From positions 62,001 through 126,000 of the forward strand of contig CBDCLS010000005.1 in NCBI GenBank assembly GCA_965218775.1: a DNA stretch of 64,000 nt. The letters run 5' to 3'. Within the stretch, counting starts at the first letter, position 1. Each line of letters starts with the position of its first letter. Under the pieces are notes generated by a model, which was given only the letters and a program-made list of their open reading frames with translations, had not been told where the DNA came from and searched no databases. Positions 52,278-61,595 of this stretch are shown here, piece after piece. The stretch comes from CAUZIZ01 sp965218775. Its GTDB lineage: Bacteria > Acidobacteriota > UBA6911 > RPQK01 > JAJDTT01. Made by a program: the position numbers and the translations under genes.

Positions 52278-53809
52278 AATGGACTGACCGAAAGCACTTC
52301 CTTGGCGTAGACATCCCAGAGCTTGCCCAGAAAAAGTCTGCCGAAGCGGCCTAGCGCAGAGGTCCGATCGGCAAGGCTGGGAGCCTCTACTCGAAAGGTG
52401 CTGAGCTGCTTCAGGAAGTCGAGCAGGTGGATTCTGAGGATTCCCGAGGCCAGAACCTCGGCATCGGAATCCTGTTCGGGCGCCACATGGCCCTTGAGGA
52501 TCCGAGTGTACAGCGTGGTTGTATCGCTCCACAGATCCAGGCCTGGATCGTCCTTGATCTCCTTGAAACCCGTCAGGGTGAGGGGCTCCCCCTCGCCATT
52601 CCGAAAGTGGAGTCGATAGAGCATCTTTTTCTCGTCAGGGTCCGCCTCATCGACGAACAGGTTGAAGATGCCTTGCTCCACGGGGAGCTGTCCTCCCAGA
52701 CTCTCGCAGGTGAGATAGCCTTCGGTGGCGGCCTCGTGAAGGGGGCGCGTGATAAAACGGTTGACCCCGTCTATTCGAATCGTGAGATTGAAGGAAACGT
52801 AGGACTTCTTCCGCTTCCCCACGTCGTGTCCACGTTGGTAGTCCGTTTCTCCGAAGCCCAGGTAGCCTTTCATCTCCTCGCTGAAGCTCAGTTTGGTTGG
52901 AGTTGTGTGGATATCCGTGGAGTAATCCGGTTGAGTGTCTGACAGGGCGATCCCTTGCTGCTTACACCACTCGCGCCCGCGTAGGACTCCCAGGTTCACC
53001 GCCTCGACGACCCGATCAGCGCTAAGATTCAAGAGGCAGTGCAGGGGCACTTCCGACTTCAGAATCTTGAGTTCGATGTGGCGACCAAACTCGCCGCTTT
53101 GCCCCTCAGCCAGAGCGGCATTATTCTCTTCGATCCGCCGGATAATCCGTCTGAAGTGCCCATTGGCGGCCGTCTCAATGATCTGAAAGTATTGCGCCAG
53201 AAAGCCGCCGTGCCATTCGCTTCTCTCACTGACAGTCCAGATGATTCAGAGCTCGTCTGCACCCCGGCGGATGGCCTCCTGGATGTTGGCATCACTGATG
53301 TAGACCGAGTCGATGTAGGTCTCACCGTTGATGATCACCGGGGGAAACCACATGGGAAGGGAAACGCAGGCAACCAGGAAATCCTCCGTCATCCGGTCGG
53401 GGGTGATCACCTCTAGCTCGTGTTTGCTGAAGTTGTAGACGTTGAAGGTGGCCTCTCGCTGTGTCTCGCGAATCAGCTTCCAGTCCAGCCCCCATCCGGG
53501 GAAGACGTTCTCACGGAAGCGATCCAGTTTGAACATGGACTCGGCGAAAAAGAGATTAGCGTACTGCTGCCAGTTGAAGTCGATTCCCAGATTTGGGTCG
53601 AAGTTGCGCCAGTTCTCGGCCATCTCGGTGCCATTCATTCCCTGGCAATACATGGCCAAGTTGAAGACTCCTCCGCTGGCTCCATCGGCATGATCGAAGC
53701 GAAGACCTGCCTCGTCGAGCCAGACCTGGAGAACCCCGGCCTGGAAGGCAACCTTCACCCCTCCGCCGGCCATGATCAAAGATCGCTTCTTGGGTGTTGA
53801 ATCGTTCAT
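52274..53809 (-). pseudogene. Patatin-like phospholipase with one in-frame UGA
   Basis: From ATG 53809 the frame has the patatin oxyanion loop MAGGGVKVAFQAGVL, the nucleophile region DGASGGVFNLAM (GxSGG) and the DSVYISDANIQEAIRRGADE segment before a UGA at 53248-53246 (codon 188). The same frame then continues IIWTVSERSEWHGGFLAQYF to 52274 without further stops. Homologues normally have a tryptophan at the UGA position (GADE-hydrophobic-W-IIWTVS), so a TGG-to-TGA change is the simplest event. UGA is used as a normal stop elsewhere in the window, so recoding is unlikely. It would otherwise be a 511-residue lipid acyl hydrolase. The stop codon lies in a dispersed element. Confidence 0.85.
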
Positions 53810-54018
53810 TCTATCATTCCCTCTTTTTCAGGGTCCGGAAACCCTGATCTGAAACTTGAATAGTGGTCAGTGATCAGCGAGCAGCCCGCAGAAATAGCTG
53901 TAGTCAAGCTTACCCTAAAGTCTCCTGATTGCAACCAGGGAGTCCGTTTCACGGACATGGCGGCTTCACAAAGTTCGGGTTTACTGCTAGGATATGCCTT
54001 TGGTCGAGGATCAAAGCA

Positions 54019-54111
54019 ATGGGTAGTGTGCTCAAAAAGAAGAAGAAACGGCGAGGGAAGCTTCGCCGCAAGCGTCGTCATCAAATCCGGAAGAACTCCC
54101 ATTCGAAATAA
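54019..54111 (+). CDS. 30-residue bS22/AURKAIP1-COX24-like ribosomal protein
   Basis: ATG at 54019 with GAGGA eight bases before it. The product begins MGSVLKKKKKRRGKLRRKRR and ends HQIRKNSHSK. The MGSVxKKRRK...RRHQxRK pattern is the AURKAIP1/COX24 domain, known as bS22 in actinobacterial ribosomes and related to mitochondrial mS38. It would sit in the decoding-site region of the 30S subunit. It is monocistronic, between the patatin and xanthine-dehydrogenase-like genes. The short length and extreme basic composition make chance ORF unlikely, but the family call rests on pattern only. Confidence 0.75.
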   Translation: MGSVLKKKKKRRGKLRRKRRHQIRKNSHSK

Positions 54112-54365
54112 CCGTCTCCGCTAGGGAGCCGGGTTTGCCTCGGATTGTGGTTGGCTTCGGATGGTCCCGTTTTGGCGTGACGGTTGTCCGACTACCCGGG
54201 CTCCCGTCTTATGCAGGGCTTCGGCTCCTGGATTCTCCCTTCTGCTTCCAGATCAACCACCGCTCTCTTTCCTCGGGCCCGCCCTTTTTCGGTTGAAACG
54301 CGTGCTGCTAAACCCTATAGTGAGTGAATTGTTTCCTGCCAACTACAGCTTGTGAAGGAGGAGCT

Positions 54366-55004
54366 ATGGCGAAAGAAAAGATAGGAGAGCAATCGGTGTC
54401 AGACCTCTCAAGGCGCGACTTTCTGAGAGGTGGGGCGACGGGTGCTCTAACCACTGGCCTGATCACTACCATGGGACCACAGGCAGAGGCTTCTTCCCAT
54501 GGCAATGTCGTGGGGCCCGGTGGTGTCTCGGTCCAGTTGAAGATCAATGGAAAGCTCAAGCCACTGAAAGTTGAACCCCGGACGACGCTGCTGGACGCGC
54601 TGCGTAACCGGCTGGACGTGACCGGAGCCAAGAGGGTCTGTGATCGCGGTACCTGCGGGGCCTGCACCGTGCTGCTCAATGGGAAGCCGGTCTACGCTTG
54701 CAGTGTGCTGGCGATCGAAGCTCAGGGCCAGGACATCGTCACGGTCGAAGGGCTGGGCTCGCCCGAGCATCTCCACCCCTTGCAGGCAGCTTTCATCGCG
54801 AACGATGCTCAGCAGTGTGGATTCTGCACGCCAGGTTTCGTCGTCGCCTGTAAGGCCTTCTTGGATGGAAATCCGGATCCGACACTAGAAGAGGTTCAGA
54901 AGGGATTGGGAGGCAACCTTTGCCGCTGTGGAACCTACGCGGGGATCGGCCCAGCGGTCCTGGAGGCCGCAAAAGCTTTGAAGGGAGGCGGAAGCAATGC
55001 CTGA
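54366..55004 (+). CDS. Tat-exported [2Fe-2S] subunit of a molybdenum hydroxylase (xanthine dehydrogenase family)
   Basis: 212 residues from ATG 54366 after AGGAGGAGCT. The twin-arginine signal is LSRRDFLRGGATGALTTG. Two [2Fe-2S] sites follow: CDRGTCGACTVLLNGKPVYAC (plant-ferredoxin type, near residue 94-114) and CGFCTPGFV...CRCGTY. The subunit passes electrons from the molybdenum site to FAD. Its Tat signal should carry the whole folded complex to the periplasm, as in E. coli PaoABC. It overlaps the next gene by 8 bases. Confidence 0.95.
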   Translation: MAKEKIGEQSVSDLSRRDFLRGGATGALTTGLITTMGPQAEASSHGNVVGPGGVSVQLKINGKLKPLKVEPRTTLLDALRNRLDVTGAKRVCDRGTCGACTVLLNGKPVYACSVLAIEAQGQDIVTVEGLGSPEHLHPLQAAFIANDAQQCGFCTPGFVVACKAFLDGNPDPTLEEVQKGLGGNLCRCGTYAGIGPAVLEAAKALKGGGSNA

Positions 55005-57126
55005 ATACAACTGGCCAGAGCCCAACAAGAGAAGGCACATCGGCACCCGCACTTCACGACTCGACGGCCCCGATAAGACCACAGGGCACGCCAAATACTC
55101 GTACGACGTCAACCGGCCAGGAATGCTCTTTGCTAAGATCCTGCGTTGTCCCCATGCCCATGCCAAGATCACCAAGCTGGACGTTTCTCCCGCCAAGAAC
55201 ATGGCCGGTGTCAAATCGGTTCGCGTGATCCAGGACGTAGGGACCGAGATTCAGTGGGAACTGGACGAAATAGTGGCGGTTGCAGCGACCAGCGAGGAAG
55301 TGGCGGACGACGCCATCCGGGCAATCCAGATCGAATACGATCTACTTCCCCACTTCGTCACCGAAGAACACAAGAACAAGGCTCCCAGCTCAGAAGTTGC
55401 CAAGGAGGAGTCTACCGGCGATCCAGATGCCGCAGCGGCCGCAGCGGAAGTCAAGATCGAGGGATACTATGGCCTTCCGGCCATTACTCACTGTTGTATG
55501 GAATCCCATGGGCAGGTATGCGAATGGGAAGATCAGGATCATCTCACGGCCTGGTGCTCGACCCAGGCAGTTTCGGGCTTGCCAGGACAGTTTGGCGATA
55601 AGCTCGAAATTCCCACCTCCAATGTTCGGGTCATCACGCCCTACATGGGAGGCGGTTTCGGCAGTAAGTTCAGTGCCGACCGCTGGGGCATCGACTGCGC
55701 CGAAATGTCACGGGAGGCGAAGGCTCCGGTAAAGCTCTTTCTGGAGCGAAACGCTGAACTCGCTGTGGCGGGGGATCGTCCGTCGGCCTACGCCCGGATC
55801 AAGGTGGGTGCCAAGAAGGACGGAACACTCACCTACTGGGCCTCAGAATCTTGGGGATCGGGAGGCATTTCCGGATCCCGTGGCAGTCCCCCACTACCCT
55901 ACGTGATAGAGGTCCCGAATCGGAGTCAGAAGCACATTTCGGTCGTGACCAACTCCGCCACTGCGCGGGCCTGGAGAGCTCCAAATCACCCCCAGGCCTG
56001 CTTTCTGACGATGGCGGCGCTGGAGGATCTGGCCGCAGAACTCAAGATGGAGCCACTGGAGTTCTTCTTGAAGAACGTCGATTTGATGGGTGAGCGATCC
56101 GACATCTATGAGTCGGAACTCAAGAAATGCGCCGAGCTGATCGGATGGAAGGAGAGATGGCATCCTCGTGGAGAAGGGAAGAGCCCGATCAAGCAGGGCT
56201 TGGGACTGGCGCTCCACACCTGGGGTGGCCGCGCCCATCAGAGCAACTGCGAGGTCGTCGTCTATCCCGATGGCAATGTGGAGACCAAGCTAGGTAGCCA
56301 GGACCTCGGCACCGGAACCATAACCGTGATCGCGATGGTGTTGGCCGAGACCTTTGGCCTCGGTCTTCACGACGTTAAAGTCCATATTGGTGATAGCCGC
56401 TATCCCGCTTCTGGGGGCTCAGGAGGCAGCACCACCGTCGGCGGAGTGAGCTCCTCGACCCGGCGCGCCGCGCTGAATGCCTTGGCCCAGGTTTTCGAGA
56501 AAGTCGCACCCGGACTGGATGCGACAGCCGATCAGTTGGAGATAGGAAAGGGGACGATTCAGGTCAAGGGCAACCCGGATCGGAGTCTTACCTGGCGAAA
56601 GGCAGCCGCCCGCATTGGCCCCACTCCAATCACCGCCTCGGGCAAGAATCCCGGACCGGGAAAGCTGAACGACAGCGGCGTCGGTGGAGTCCAGATGGCT
56701 GATGTCTCTGTGGACGTCGAGACCGGTATCGTCAAGATAAACCGACTCGTAGCCGTCCAGGATTGTGGTCTCATCATCGATCTGAAGACGGCAGAAAGTC
56801 AGGTCTATGGTGCCCTGATCATGGGTGCTGCCTACGCCTTGATGGAAGAAAAGATCCTGGATCCCGTCAGCGGACGAATGTTGAACGCTGACATGGAGTT
56901 CTACAAGCTGCCCGGTATTGGAGATGTAGGAAAGTTGGAGGTCCACATGATGACCGGTGAGCGTCACGACAAGCGCGGCGTGATCGGTTTAGGAGAGCCT
57001 CCTGTCATCTCCACGGGTGCCGCGATTTCCAATGCGGTCGCCAATGCTATTGGTGTTCGTGTCCCCTACCTGCCCTTGACGCCCGACCGGGTGTTGGACG
57101 CCTTGGCGAAAGGAGGAGCAGCCTAA
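54997..57126 (+). CDS. Molybdopterin-binding catalytic subunit of a xanthine-dehydrogenase-family enzyme
   Basis: 709 residues. Features of the aldehyde oxidase/xanthine dehydrogenase large subunit are RLDGPDKTTGHAKYSYDVNR, a glycine-rich VITPYMGGGFGSKFSADRWG, the R-W-R-A-P block (ARAWRAPNHPQACF), QDLGTGTITVIAMVLAETFG and the active-site GEPPVISTGAAI near the C-terminus. It hydroxylates an aldehyde or heterocycle with water. No Tat signal, so it is probably carried out with the small subunit. The ATG at 54997 overlaps the previous stop, and its own TAA shares its last base with the next ATG. Confidence 0.95.
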   Translation: MPEYNWPEPNKRRHIGTRTSRLDGPDKTTGHAKYSYDVNRPGMLFAKILRCPHAHAKITKLDVSPAKNMAGVKSVRVIQDVGTEIQWELDEIVAVAATSEEVADDAIRAIQIEYDLLPHFVTEEHKNKAPSSEVAKEESTGDPDAAAAAAEVKIEGYYGLPAITHCCMESHGQVCEWEDQDHLTAWCSTQAVSGLPGQFGDKLEIPTSNVRVITPYMGGGFGSKFSADRWGIDCAEMSREAKAPVKLFLERNAELAVAGDRPSAYARIKVGAKKDGTLTYWASESWGSGGISGSRGSPPLPYVIEVPNRSQKHISVVTNSATARAWRAPNHPQACFLTMAALEDLAAELKMEPLEFFLKNVDLMGERSDIYESELKKCAELIGWKERWHPRGEGKSPIKQGLGLALHTWGGRAHQSNCEVVVYPDGNVETKLGSQDLGTGTITVIAMVLAETFGLGLHDVKVHIGDSRYPASGGSGGSTTVGGVSSSTRRAALNALAQVFEKVAPGLDATADQLEIGKGTIQVKGNPDRSLTWRKAAARIGPTPITASGKNPGPGKLNDSGVGGVQMADVSVDVETGIVKINRLVAVQDCGLIIDLKTAESQVYGALIMGAAYALMEEKILDPVSGRMLNADMEFYKLPGIGDVGKLEVHMMTGERHDKRGVIGLGEPPVISTGAAISNAVANAIGVRVPYLPLTPDRVLDALAKGGAA

Positions 57127-58112
57127 TGCGAGCTTTCGAGTACGCTAGCCCCACAACCAGGGAAGACGTTGTCAAACTTCTCAGCAGTAAGGCAGGGGAG
57201 ACGGCGGTTTTGGCCGGAGGTACGGATCTGCTCAGCCTGATGAAGGATGAGGTCGTTACACCGGGCCGTGTCGTCAACATCAAGTCTGTGGATGGACTGG
57301 GCGGCATCAGCTATGATGCCGGAAGCGGTCTGAGAATCGGCCCTCTCCTGAAATTGGATGACCTCGAGGCCAATAGCCGAGTCCGATCGGACTATCCCTC
57401 GCTTCAACAAGCAGTCGATGGTGTCAGAAGTCCCCAGATCCGATCGATGGGAACGGTCGGAGGTGATCTTTGTCAGCGTCCTCGCTGCTGGTACTACCGC
57501 CACGGCTTCGGACTTCTCGCCAAGTGGCAGGGCAAGGCAATGGTGCCGGACGGCGACAACCGCTACCATGCTATTCTGGGTGCAGGTCCCGCCTATTTTG
57601 TGAACCCTTCCAGTCTTGCCCCGGCTTTGATCGCATTGGGGGCAAAGGTGAATATCCTCGGCCCCAAAGGCGGGCGGACCGTGGACTTGGCAAGCTTTTA
57701 TCGGGCCCCTTCTGCGGAAGGAGAATCCGAGAATGTCCTGGCAGTAGACGAGATCGTTACGGATATTCTGGTTCCAGCTGCTGCGGGTCGCAAGAATGCG
57801 ACCTACGAGGTCCGCGAGAAAGAAGCACTCGATTGGCCTCTGGCCGCCGCTGCTGTGTCACTTCGCATGAGTGGCAGCACGGTCAAGGAGGCAAAGGTGG
57901 TTCTGGGGCACGTGGCTCCGACTCCCTGGATGTCCAAGAGTGCCGGCCAGGCATTGAAAGGCAAGTCCGTCAGTGCAGATGCTGCAATGCGGGCGGGCGA
58001 GGCCGCTGTAGCGGGTGCCACGACTCTCAGCCGTAACGGGTATAAGGTCCAACTGGCTCGAGTTGCGGTAAAACGAGCTATTTTACGCGCGGCAGGATTG
58101 GAGGAGATCTGA
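57126..58112 (+). CDS. FAD-binding subunit of a molybdenum hydroxylase
   Basis: 328 residues. FAD-site blocks are VLAGGTDLLSLMKDEV, VRSPQIRSMGTVGGDLCQRP and YHAILGAGPAYFVNPSSLAP. Bacterial PaoB-type subunits carry four cysteines for a [4Fe-4S] cluster in this region. Here only CQRPRCWYY supplies two, and the two further residues are KAMVP/DGDN instead of cysteines. The cluster is therefore probably absent or completed by another protein. It is fused in expression to the catalytic subunit by a TAATG overlap, and a Cys-rich gene follows. Confidence 0.93.
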   Translation: MRAFEYASPTTREDVVKLLSSKAGETAVLAGGTDLLSLMKDEVVTPGRVVNIKSVDGLGGISYDAGSGLRIGPLLKLDDLEANSRVRSDYPSLQQAVDGVRSPQIRSMGTVGGDLCQRPRCWYYRHGFGLLAKWQGKAMVPDGDNRYHAILGAGPAYFVNPSSLAPALIALGAKVNILGPKGGRTVDLASFYRAPSAEGESENVLAVDEIVTDILVPAAAGRKNATYEVREKEALDWPLAAAAVSLRMSGSTVKEAKVVLGHVAPTPWMSKSAGQALKGKSVSADAAMRAGEAAVAGATTLSRNGYKVQLARVAVKRAILRAAGLEEI

Positions 58113-58115
58113 GTC

Positions 58116-58325
58116 ATGCAAGATGTTGAAAAGATCAGGTTTCAACTGTGCCGGCGTCTCCGCTGGAAGGGCATGTTTGTTGAAGCAGCTCCAGACCCGA
58201 CAGTTCCACCCAGTAATGACGCCTTCTTCTGGTGCACGCACACCATGAACTGCCTGGGTCCGGACGGCAAGGTTTGCAATGAAGAGGGCTGCCAGTCGGA
58301 ACGGGAGTGCTACGAGTCGCTTTGA
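58116..58325 (+). CDS. Small Cys-rich protein of the molybdenum hydroxylase operon
   Basis: 69 residues from ATG 58116, four bases after the FAD-subunit stop. Six cysteines are present: one in FQLCRRLRWKGM and five in WCTHTMNCLGPDGKVCNEEG followed by CQSERECYES. The CFWC-like spacing and the position suggest metal or Fe-S binding or a chaperone role. There is no signal peptide. I recognise no named family. Confidence 0.7.
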   Translation: MQDVEKIRFQLCRRLRWKGMFVEAAPDPTVPPSNDAFFWCTHTMNCLGPDGKVCNEEGCQSERECYESL

Positions 58326-58489
58326 GCCGAATCTCTTGACTCGAAGTGGCTCGGAGGCGGAGCCTGACGTCACCCGTACGCATCACCGGAATCTGGTAGA
58401 CTAAACCCCAAGACTAAAGACAGTCCTCTCCGGGATTGGGAATTGGTCACTTGGATCTTGGGATTTACTTACAGAGGGGGTCCATAATT

Positions 58490-59152
58490 ATGAAAAAGGG
58501 AATCGTTCTACTGGGAATCTGCCTGCTTTGGACGCTGCCCTTGTCGGCGCGCGACACCACGATTAGTGGCGACTATCTAGAGGTCCGTACCGGAGATGTC
58601 TACACCGGCCCGTGTTTCGCCAATGCCGAGGTCAACCTGACTGGAAAGGAAGCCATGCTGGCATGGCGAGTCCGGGAAGGGAGCTGGCGCGGAGTGGCTC
58701 TCGATGGCTTGAGCGTTCTCACCGTCGTCAAGTCCAAGGCGACGTTGGGAGATCCGTTCGCTATTGATCGAACGACCAAAGCCATCATCGTGGTCGACGA
58801 ACGAGCCAGCGCAGAACAGCGCGATGCTCTAATTGATCTAGCCCAGGCCGAGGCCGGCGATCTTCTTCAAGATGTCGTCCGCGTCGAGGCGGCGCCAATC
58901 GAGATTCAGTTCGGAAAGGCTCGGACCTTCGCCAGCCTAAAGGCTGGAGACGTGGTTCAGCTCAAGACTCGCGCCTTGAACCATGGCGATCATATCTGTG
59001 GCAACGAAGAGGTGTACTATCCTCCGTTGACCGAGGTGTCCCAGGCCAAGCCGGCTTTTACCTTGATGCATCAGTTCAAAGGAAAAGGTCTTAACGGCAG
59101 CTGGTCCAGCTTTGGAAGCCGAGGCGCTTTCGTCGGAACGTTTTCTCGCTAG
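58490..59152 (+). CDS. Exported DUF1326 protein
   Basis: 220 residues from ATG 58490 after GAGGGGG. The signal peptide is KKGIVLLGICLLWTLPLSA. DUF1326 blocks are ISGDYLEVRTGDVYTGPCFA, GLSVLTVVKSKATLGDP, AIIVVDERASAEQRDALI and TFASLKAGDVVQLKTRALN. The function of the domain is not established. It is monocistronic, 160 bases after the Cys-rich gene. Confidence 0.88.
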   Translation: MKKGIVLLGICLLWTLPLSARDTTISGDYLEVRTGDVYTGPCFANAEVNLTGKEAMLAWRVREGSWRGVALDGLSVLTVVKSKATLGDPFAIDRTTKAIIVVDERASAEQRDALIDLAQAEAGDLLQDVVRVEAAPIEIQFGKARTFASLKAGDVVQLKTRALNHGDHICGNEEVYYPPLTEVSQAKPAFTLMHQFKGKGLNGSWSSFGSRGAFVGTFSR

Positions 59153-59294
59153 CCTGTGATCTGCAGGTTTCGTCCCTGACGAGACTCGCGAGCGTCATCT
59201 GGATCCTATTCGACAGGTAGCTGGACGGCTTCGTTTATCGTCTCGGCTCAATTCGTTCTGTTCTGAGCCCACTCCTGCGCTCGGGTTCTCAGAG

Positions 59295-60002
59295 ATGAAG
59301 ACAAGGATGGGAAAATTGTATTTTGTCGGTCGTTATCGGTTCTTGGCTGGACTTCTGGGACTGGCGGTTCTTTCTTTCTGGGGCCTGAGTCCAGATATCG
59401 TTCCGAGGTTGGAGGCGGCAGACCTCACGGTGGAGCAGTTCGAAGCCGTACCACCTGACGGCACCTCAGAAAGGATTATCGCCGCATTAGATAGGACTGG
59501 GTTTCGTGTTCTCAAGGGCGGTGAAGTAATGGGAGAATTCTGGCTCCGTCCTGAGCTGCCGTTGCAGGAGCCCGCCTCAACCGAATTGGGCGTCGGTTTT
59601 GGACAACTGCAAGAAGGGACCCTGATAGGTCTGGTTCATTACCCCCTGGACTGGTCCGATTACAAGGATAACCGGGTTCTAGCCGGGGTCTACACGTTGC
59701 GTTACGGAGTCCAGCCGGCCGACGGGAACCACATGGGGGTCAGTCTGTATCGAGACTTTCTGCTCTTAACCCCCATTACATCCGACACCGATCCCGACCA
59801 GACGTACAGCCACGACGACCTGGCAAAGCATAGTAGCCTAGCGTCAGAGGGGCAGCATCCAGCTGCACTGAGCCTCTTTCCCGTCTATGACGAAATCTCA
59901 GAACCCAAGCTGATGCGCAATGAGATGGACCAGTGGATGGTGGTGAAAAAGGTAGGAACGCTGATCCTCGGCCTGGTCATTTCCGGACACGGGGAAATCT
60001 AG
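59295..60002 (+). CDS. Exported hypothetical protein, conserved in Acidobacteriota-type genomes
   Basis: 235 residues with an N-terminal signal or anchor (FLAGLLGLAVLSFWGLS). The central block VLAGVYTLRYGVQPADGNHM followed by GVSLYRDFLLLTP is a pattern I have seen repeatedly in secreted acidobacterial proteins of unknown role. A dispersed element begins 30 bases after its stop. Confidence 0.7.
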   Translation: MKTRMGKLYFVGRYRFLAGLLGLAVLSFWGLSPDIVPRLEAADLTVEQFEAVPPDGTSERIIAALDRTGFRVLKGGEVMGEFWLRPELPLQEPASTELGVGFGQLQEGTLIGLVHYPLDWSDYKDNRVLAGVYTLRYGVQPADGNHMGVSLYRDFLLLTPITSDTDPDQTYSHDDLAKHSSLASEGQHPAALSLFPVYDEISEPKLMRNEMDQWMVVKKVGTLILGLVISGHGEI

Positions 60003-60358
60003 CCGATCGACGTTTGTATCAGCTCGCGCGTGCTGACTCGAAACTTCAATAGTGAGCAGTCACAGTAATGCACGTGAGCCGAGTCGCAAACAGCTGCTAC
60101 CGCGAACGGGGAGATTGCCAGTATTCCGAAGCCAAGTCCTGCAGAGCCGCGAACGACTTGACCTGTCAGCAATACGAGCCCAAGTTCTGAGGAGAGAGCC
60201 GGACAACAGCAAGATCTTTGCTAACCCCGACTGAAGTTTCGTTCCCGAATGGGGCCGGCGCTACCCACAGATTTTAACTTGAATCATCCAGTCTGGCCGA
60301 TCCAGTTCGCTTGTGGTACAAGAGAACCCTCAGGCAAGAACCCAACTGGAGTATTGAC
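60003..60358. other. Gap filled mainly by a dispersed element
   Basis: 60032-60254 carries termini GAAACTTC...GAAGTTTCGTTCCCGAATGG with a non-palindromic core that begins aatagtgagcagtcacag. Similar core starts are at 50817 and 53856. No gene. Confidence 0.6.
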
Positions 60359-61501
60359 GTGAATCGGAGAAAGTTTCTCAAGCGAGCTGGCTACCTGGGG
60401 GGCACTCTGGCAGCCACCGACCTGGATCGCTTCGCGGGCGCAGCTCCCCCCGTGAGCGTCGAAGCGGAGCAGATCCGGGTTGGAATCATCACCGAACCAG
60501 GAGGCCAGCACTTGAGCAGCTTCACAAAGGCGTTGGGCGTCCTGGAAGGAGTCGAGATGGTGGCGGCCGCCGACCCCTCGGGAGATTTCCTTCCCAAGGG
60601 TCAGGAGCTGCTTGGGGCGAGAGCGTCCAGTTATCGATCCTTTTCCGACTACAAGCAGATGCTGGAAGAGATCAAGCCCAAACTCGCGCTTCTGGCTCTG
60701 GAACCACACAACACCCCTCCGGTCATGGAGGCGGTACTGGAGGCCGGGGGACACATCCTGACCGACAAACCCGCCTGCACCAGACTGGAGGATTTTGAGA
60801 GGGTGGTCCGTCTGGCTCAATCCAAGCGTCTCCAGGTTATGCTGGGACTGACCAATCGCGTCAGTCGCCCAGCCAGAAAGGCACGTGAACTGGTGGAATC
60901 AGGTTTGCTGGGCAAGCTGTACGGGACTGCCGTGCACCTGGTAGCCGATCAGACCCGATTGACGAGGCCCGCCTATTGGAAGACCTGGATGGCATCTCAG
61001 GAGAGAGCCGGTGGTGGCAAGCTGATCTATCACGGCCTCCACTATCTGGATCTGGTTCTTTACATCGCCGGGGACCAGATCTCGGAGGTCACCGGGTTTA
61101 CCAGGAACGTCGGCGGACAGCCAATCGAGGTTGAAGACTCGGCGGTCTTGGCCTTCCGCCTGAGGAAAGGTGCAGTCGGGACCCTGAACACGGGTTACTA
61201 CCTGAACCGGGGATACAGTACTCTGGTAGCCGTCTGGGGTTCCCAGGGTTGGCTCCGCTTCGACCTTGCCGCCGGTCCACCTATGACCTGGGCGTCGACC
61301 CACCCAGACGCTCCCAAGGGCATCCAGTCCTACCACTACCAGGTTGAGCCGAACACCTACCATCTGATGATCGAAGACGCCCTCAACGCAGCGCGGGGAC
61401 TTGCAGAACCTCCCATCACCTCGGAGGAGAGCTACCATGTCTTGAAGGTCGTGTTCGCTGCCTACCGAGCCGCAGCTGAGGGGACGACTCAAGGAGTCTA
61501 A
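60359..61501 (+). CDS. Tat-exported Gfo/Idh/MocA oxidoreductase (second)
   Basis: About 380 residues from GTG 60359, with GGAG seven bases before it. The upstream in-frame TTG is less likely. The twin-arginine leader is NRRKFLKRAGYLGGT. NAD(P) binding follows (RVGIITEPGG, less canonical than GxGxxG), then LEPHNTPPVMEAVLEAGGHI, LTDKPACTRLEDF (family lysine), GKLIYHGLHYLDLVLYIAGD and PIEVEDSAVLAFRL. A sugar-phosphate isomerase-like gene follows, a common pairing in sugar or cyclitol breakdown. Confidence 0.9.
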   Translation: MNRRKFLKRAGYLGGTLAATDLDRFAGAAPPVSVEAEQIRVGIITEPGGQHLSSFTKALGVLEGVEMVAAADPSGDFLPKGQELLGARASSYRSFSDYKQMLEEIKPKLALLALEPHNTPPVMEAVLEAGGHILTDKPACTRLEDFERVVRLAQSKRLQVMLGLTNRVSRPARKARELVESGLLGKLYGTAVHLVADQTRLTRPAYWKTWMASQERAGGGKLIYHGLHYLDLVLYIAGDQISEVTGFTRNVGGQPIEVEDSAVLAFRLRKGAVGTLNTGYYLNRGYSTLVAVWGSQGWLRFDLAAGPPMTWASTHPDAPKGIQSYHYQVEPNTYHLMIEDALNAARGLAEPPITSEESYHVLKVVFAAYRAAAEGTTQGV

Positions 61502-61512
61502 GGAAAGCAGTC

Positions 61513-61593
61513 ATGGCTACTGACAGTTTCAAGGCGCCTGTGGCGCTGGTCACGGGTAGTTCTAGGTCGGTTTCATCACCGGACAAACCTTAA
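61513..61593 (+). pseudogene. Short-chain dehydrogenase deletion scar
   Basis: The ATG at 61513 (AGGAAAGC before it) encodes MATDSFKAPVALVTGSSR, the start of an SDR up to the glycine motif. The next bases in another frame read GFITGQTLK, the usual end of an SDR. About 200 codons between are missing. The scar lies between the oxidoreductase and isomerase genes. Confidence 0.65.
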
Positions 61594-61595
61594 AG

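Noticed and set aside
53246..53248. UGA decoded as tryptophan or selenocysteine
   Set aside because: UGA is a normal stop in many other genes here (for example the LsrF-like gene), and no selenocysteine-insertion structure was recognised; a point mutation is simpler.
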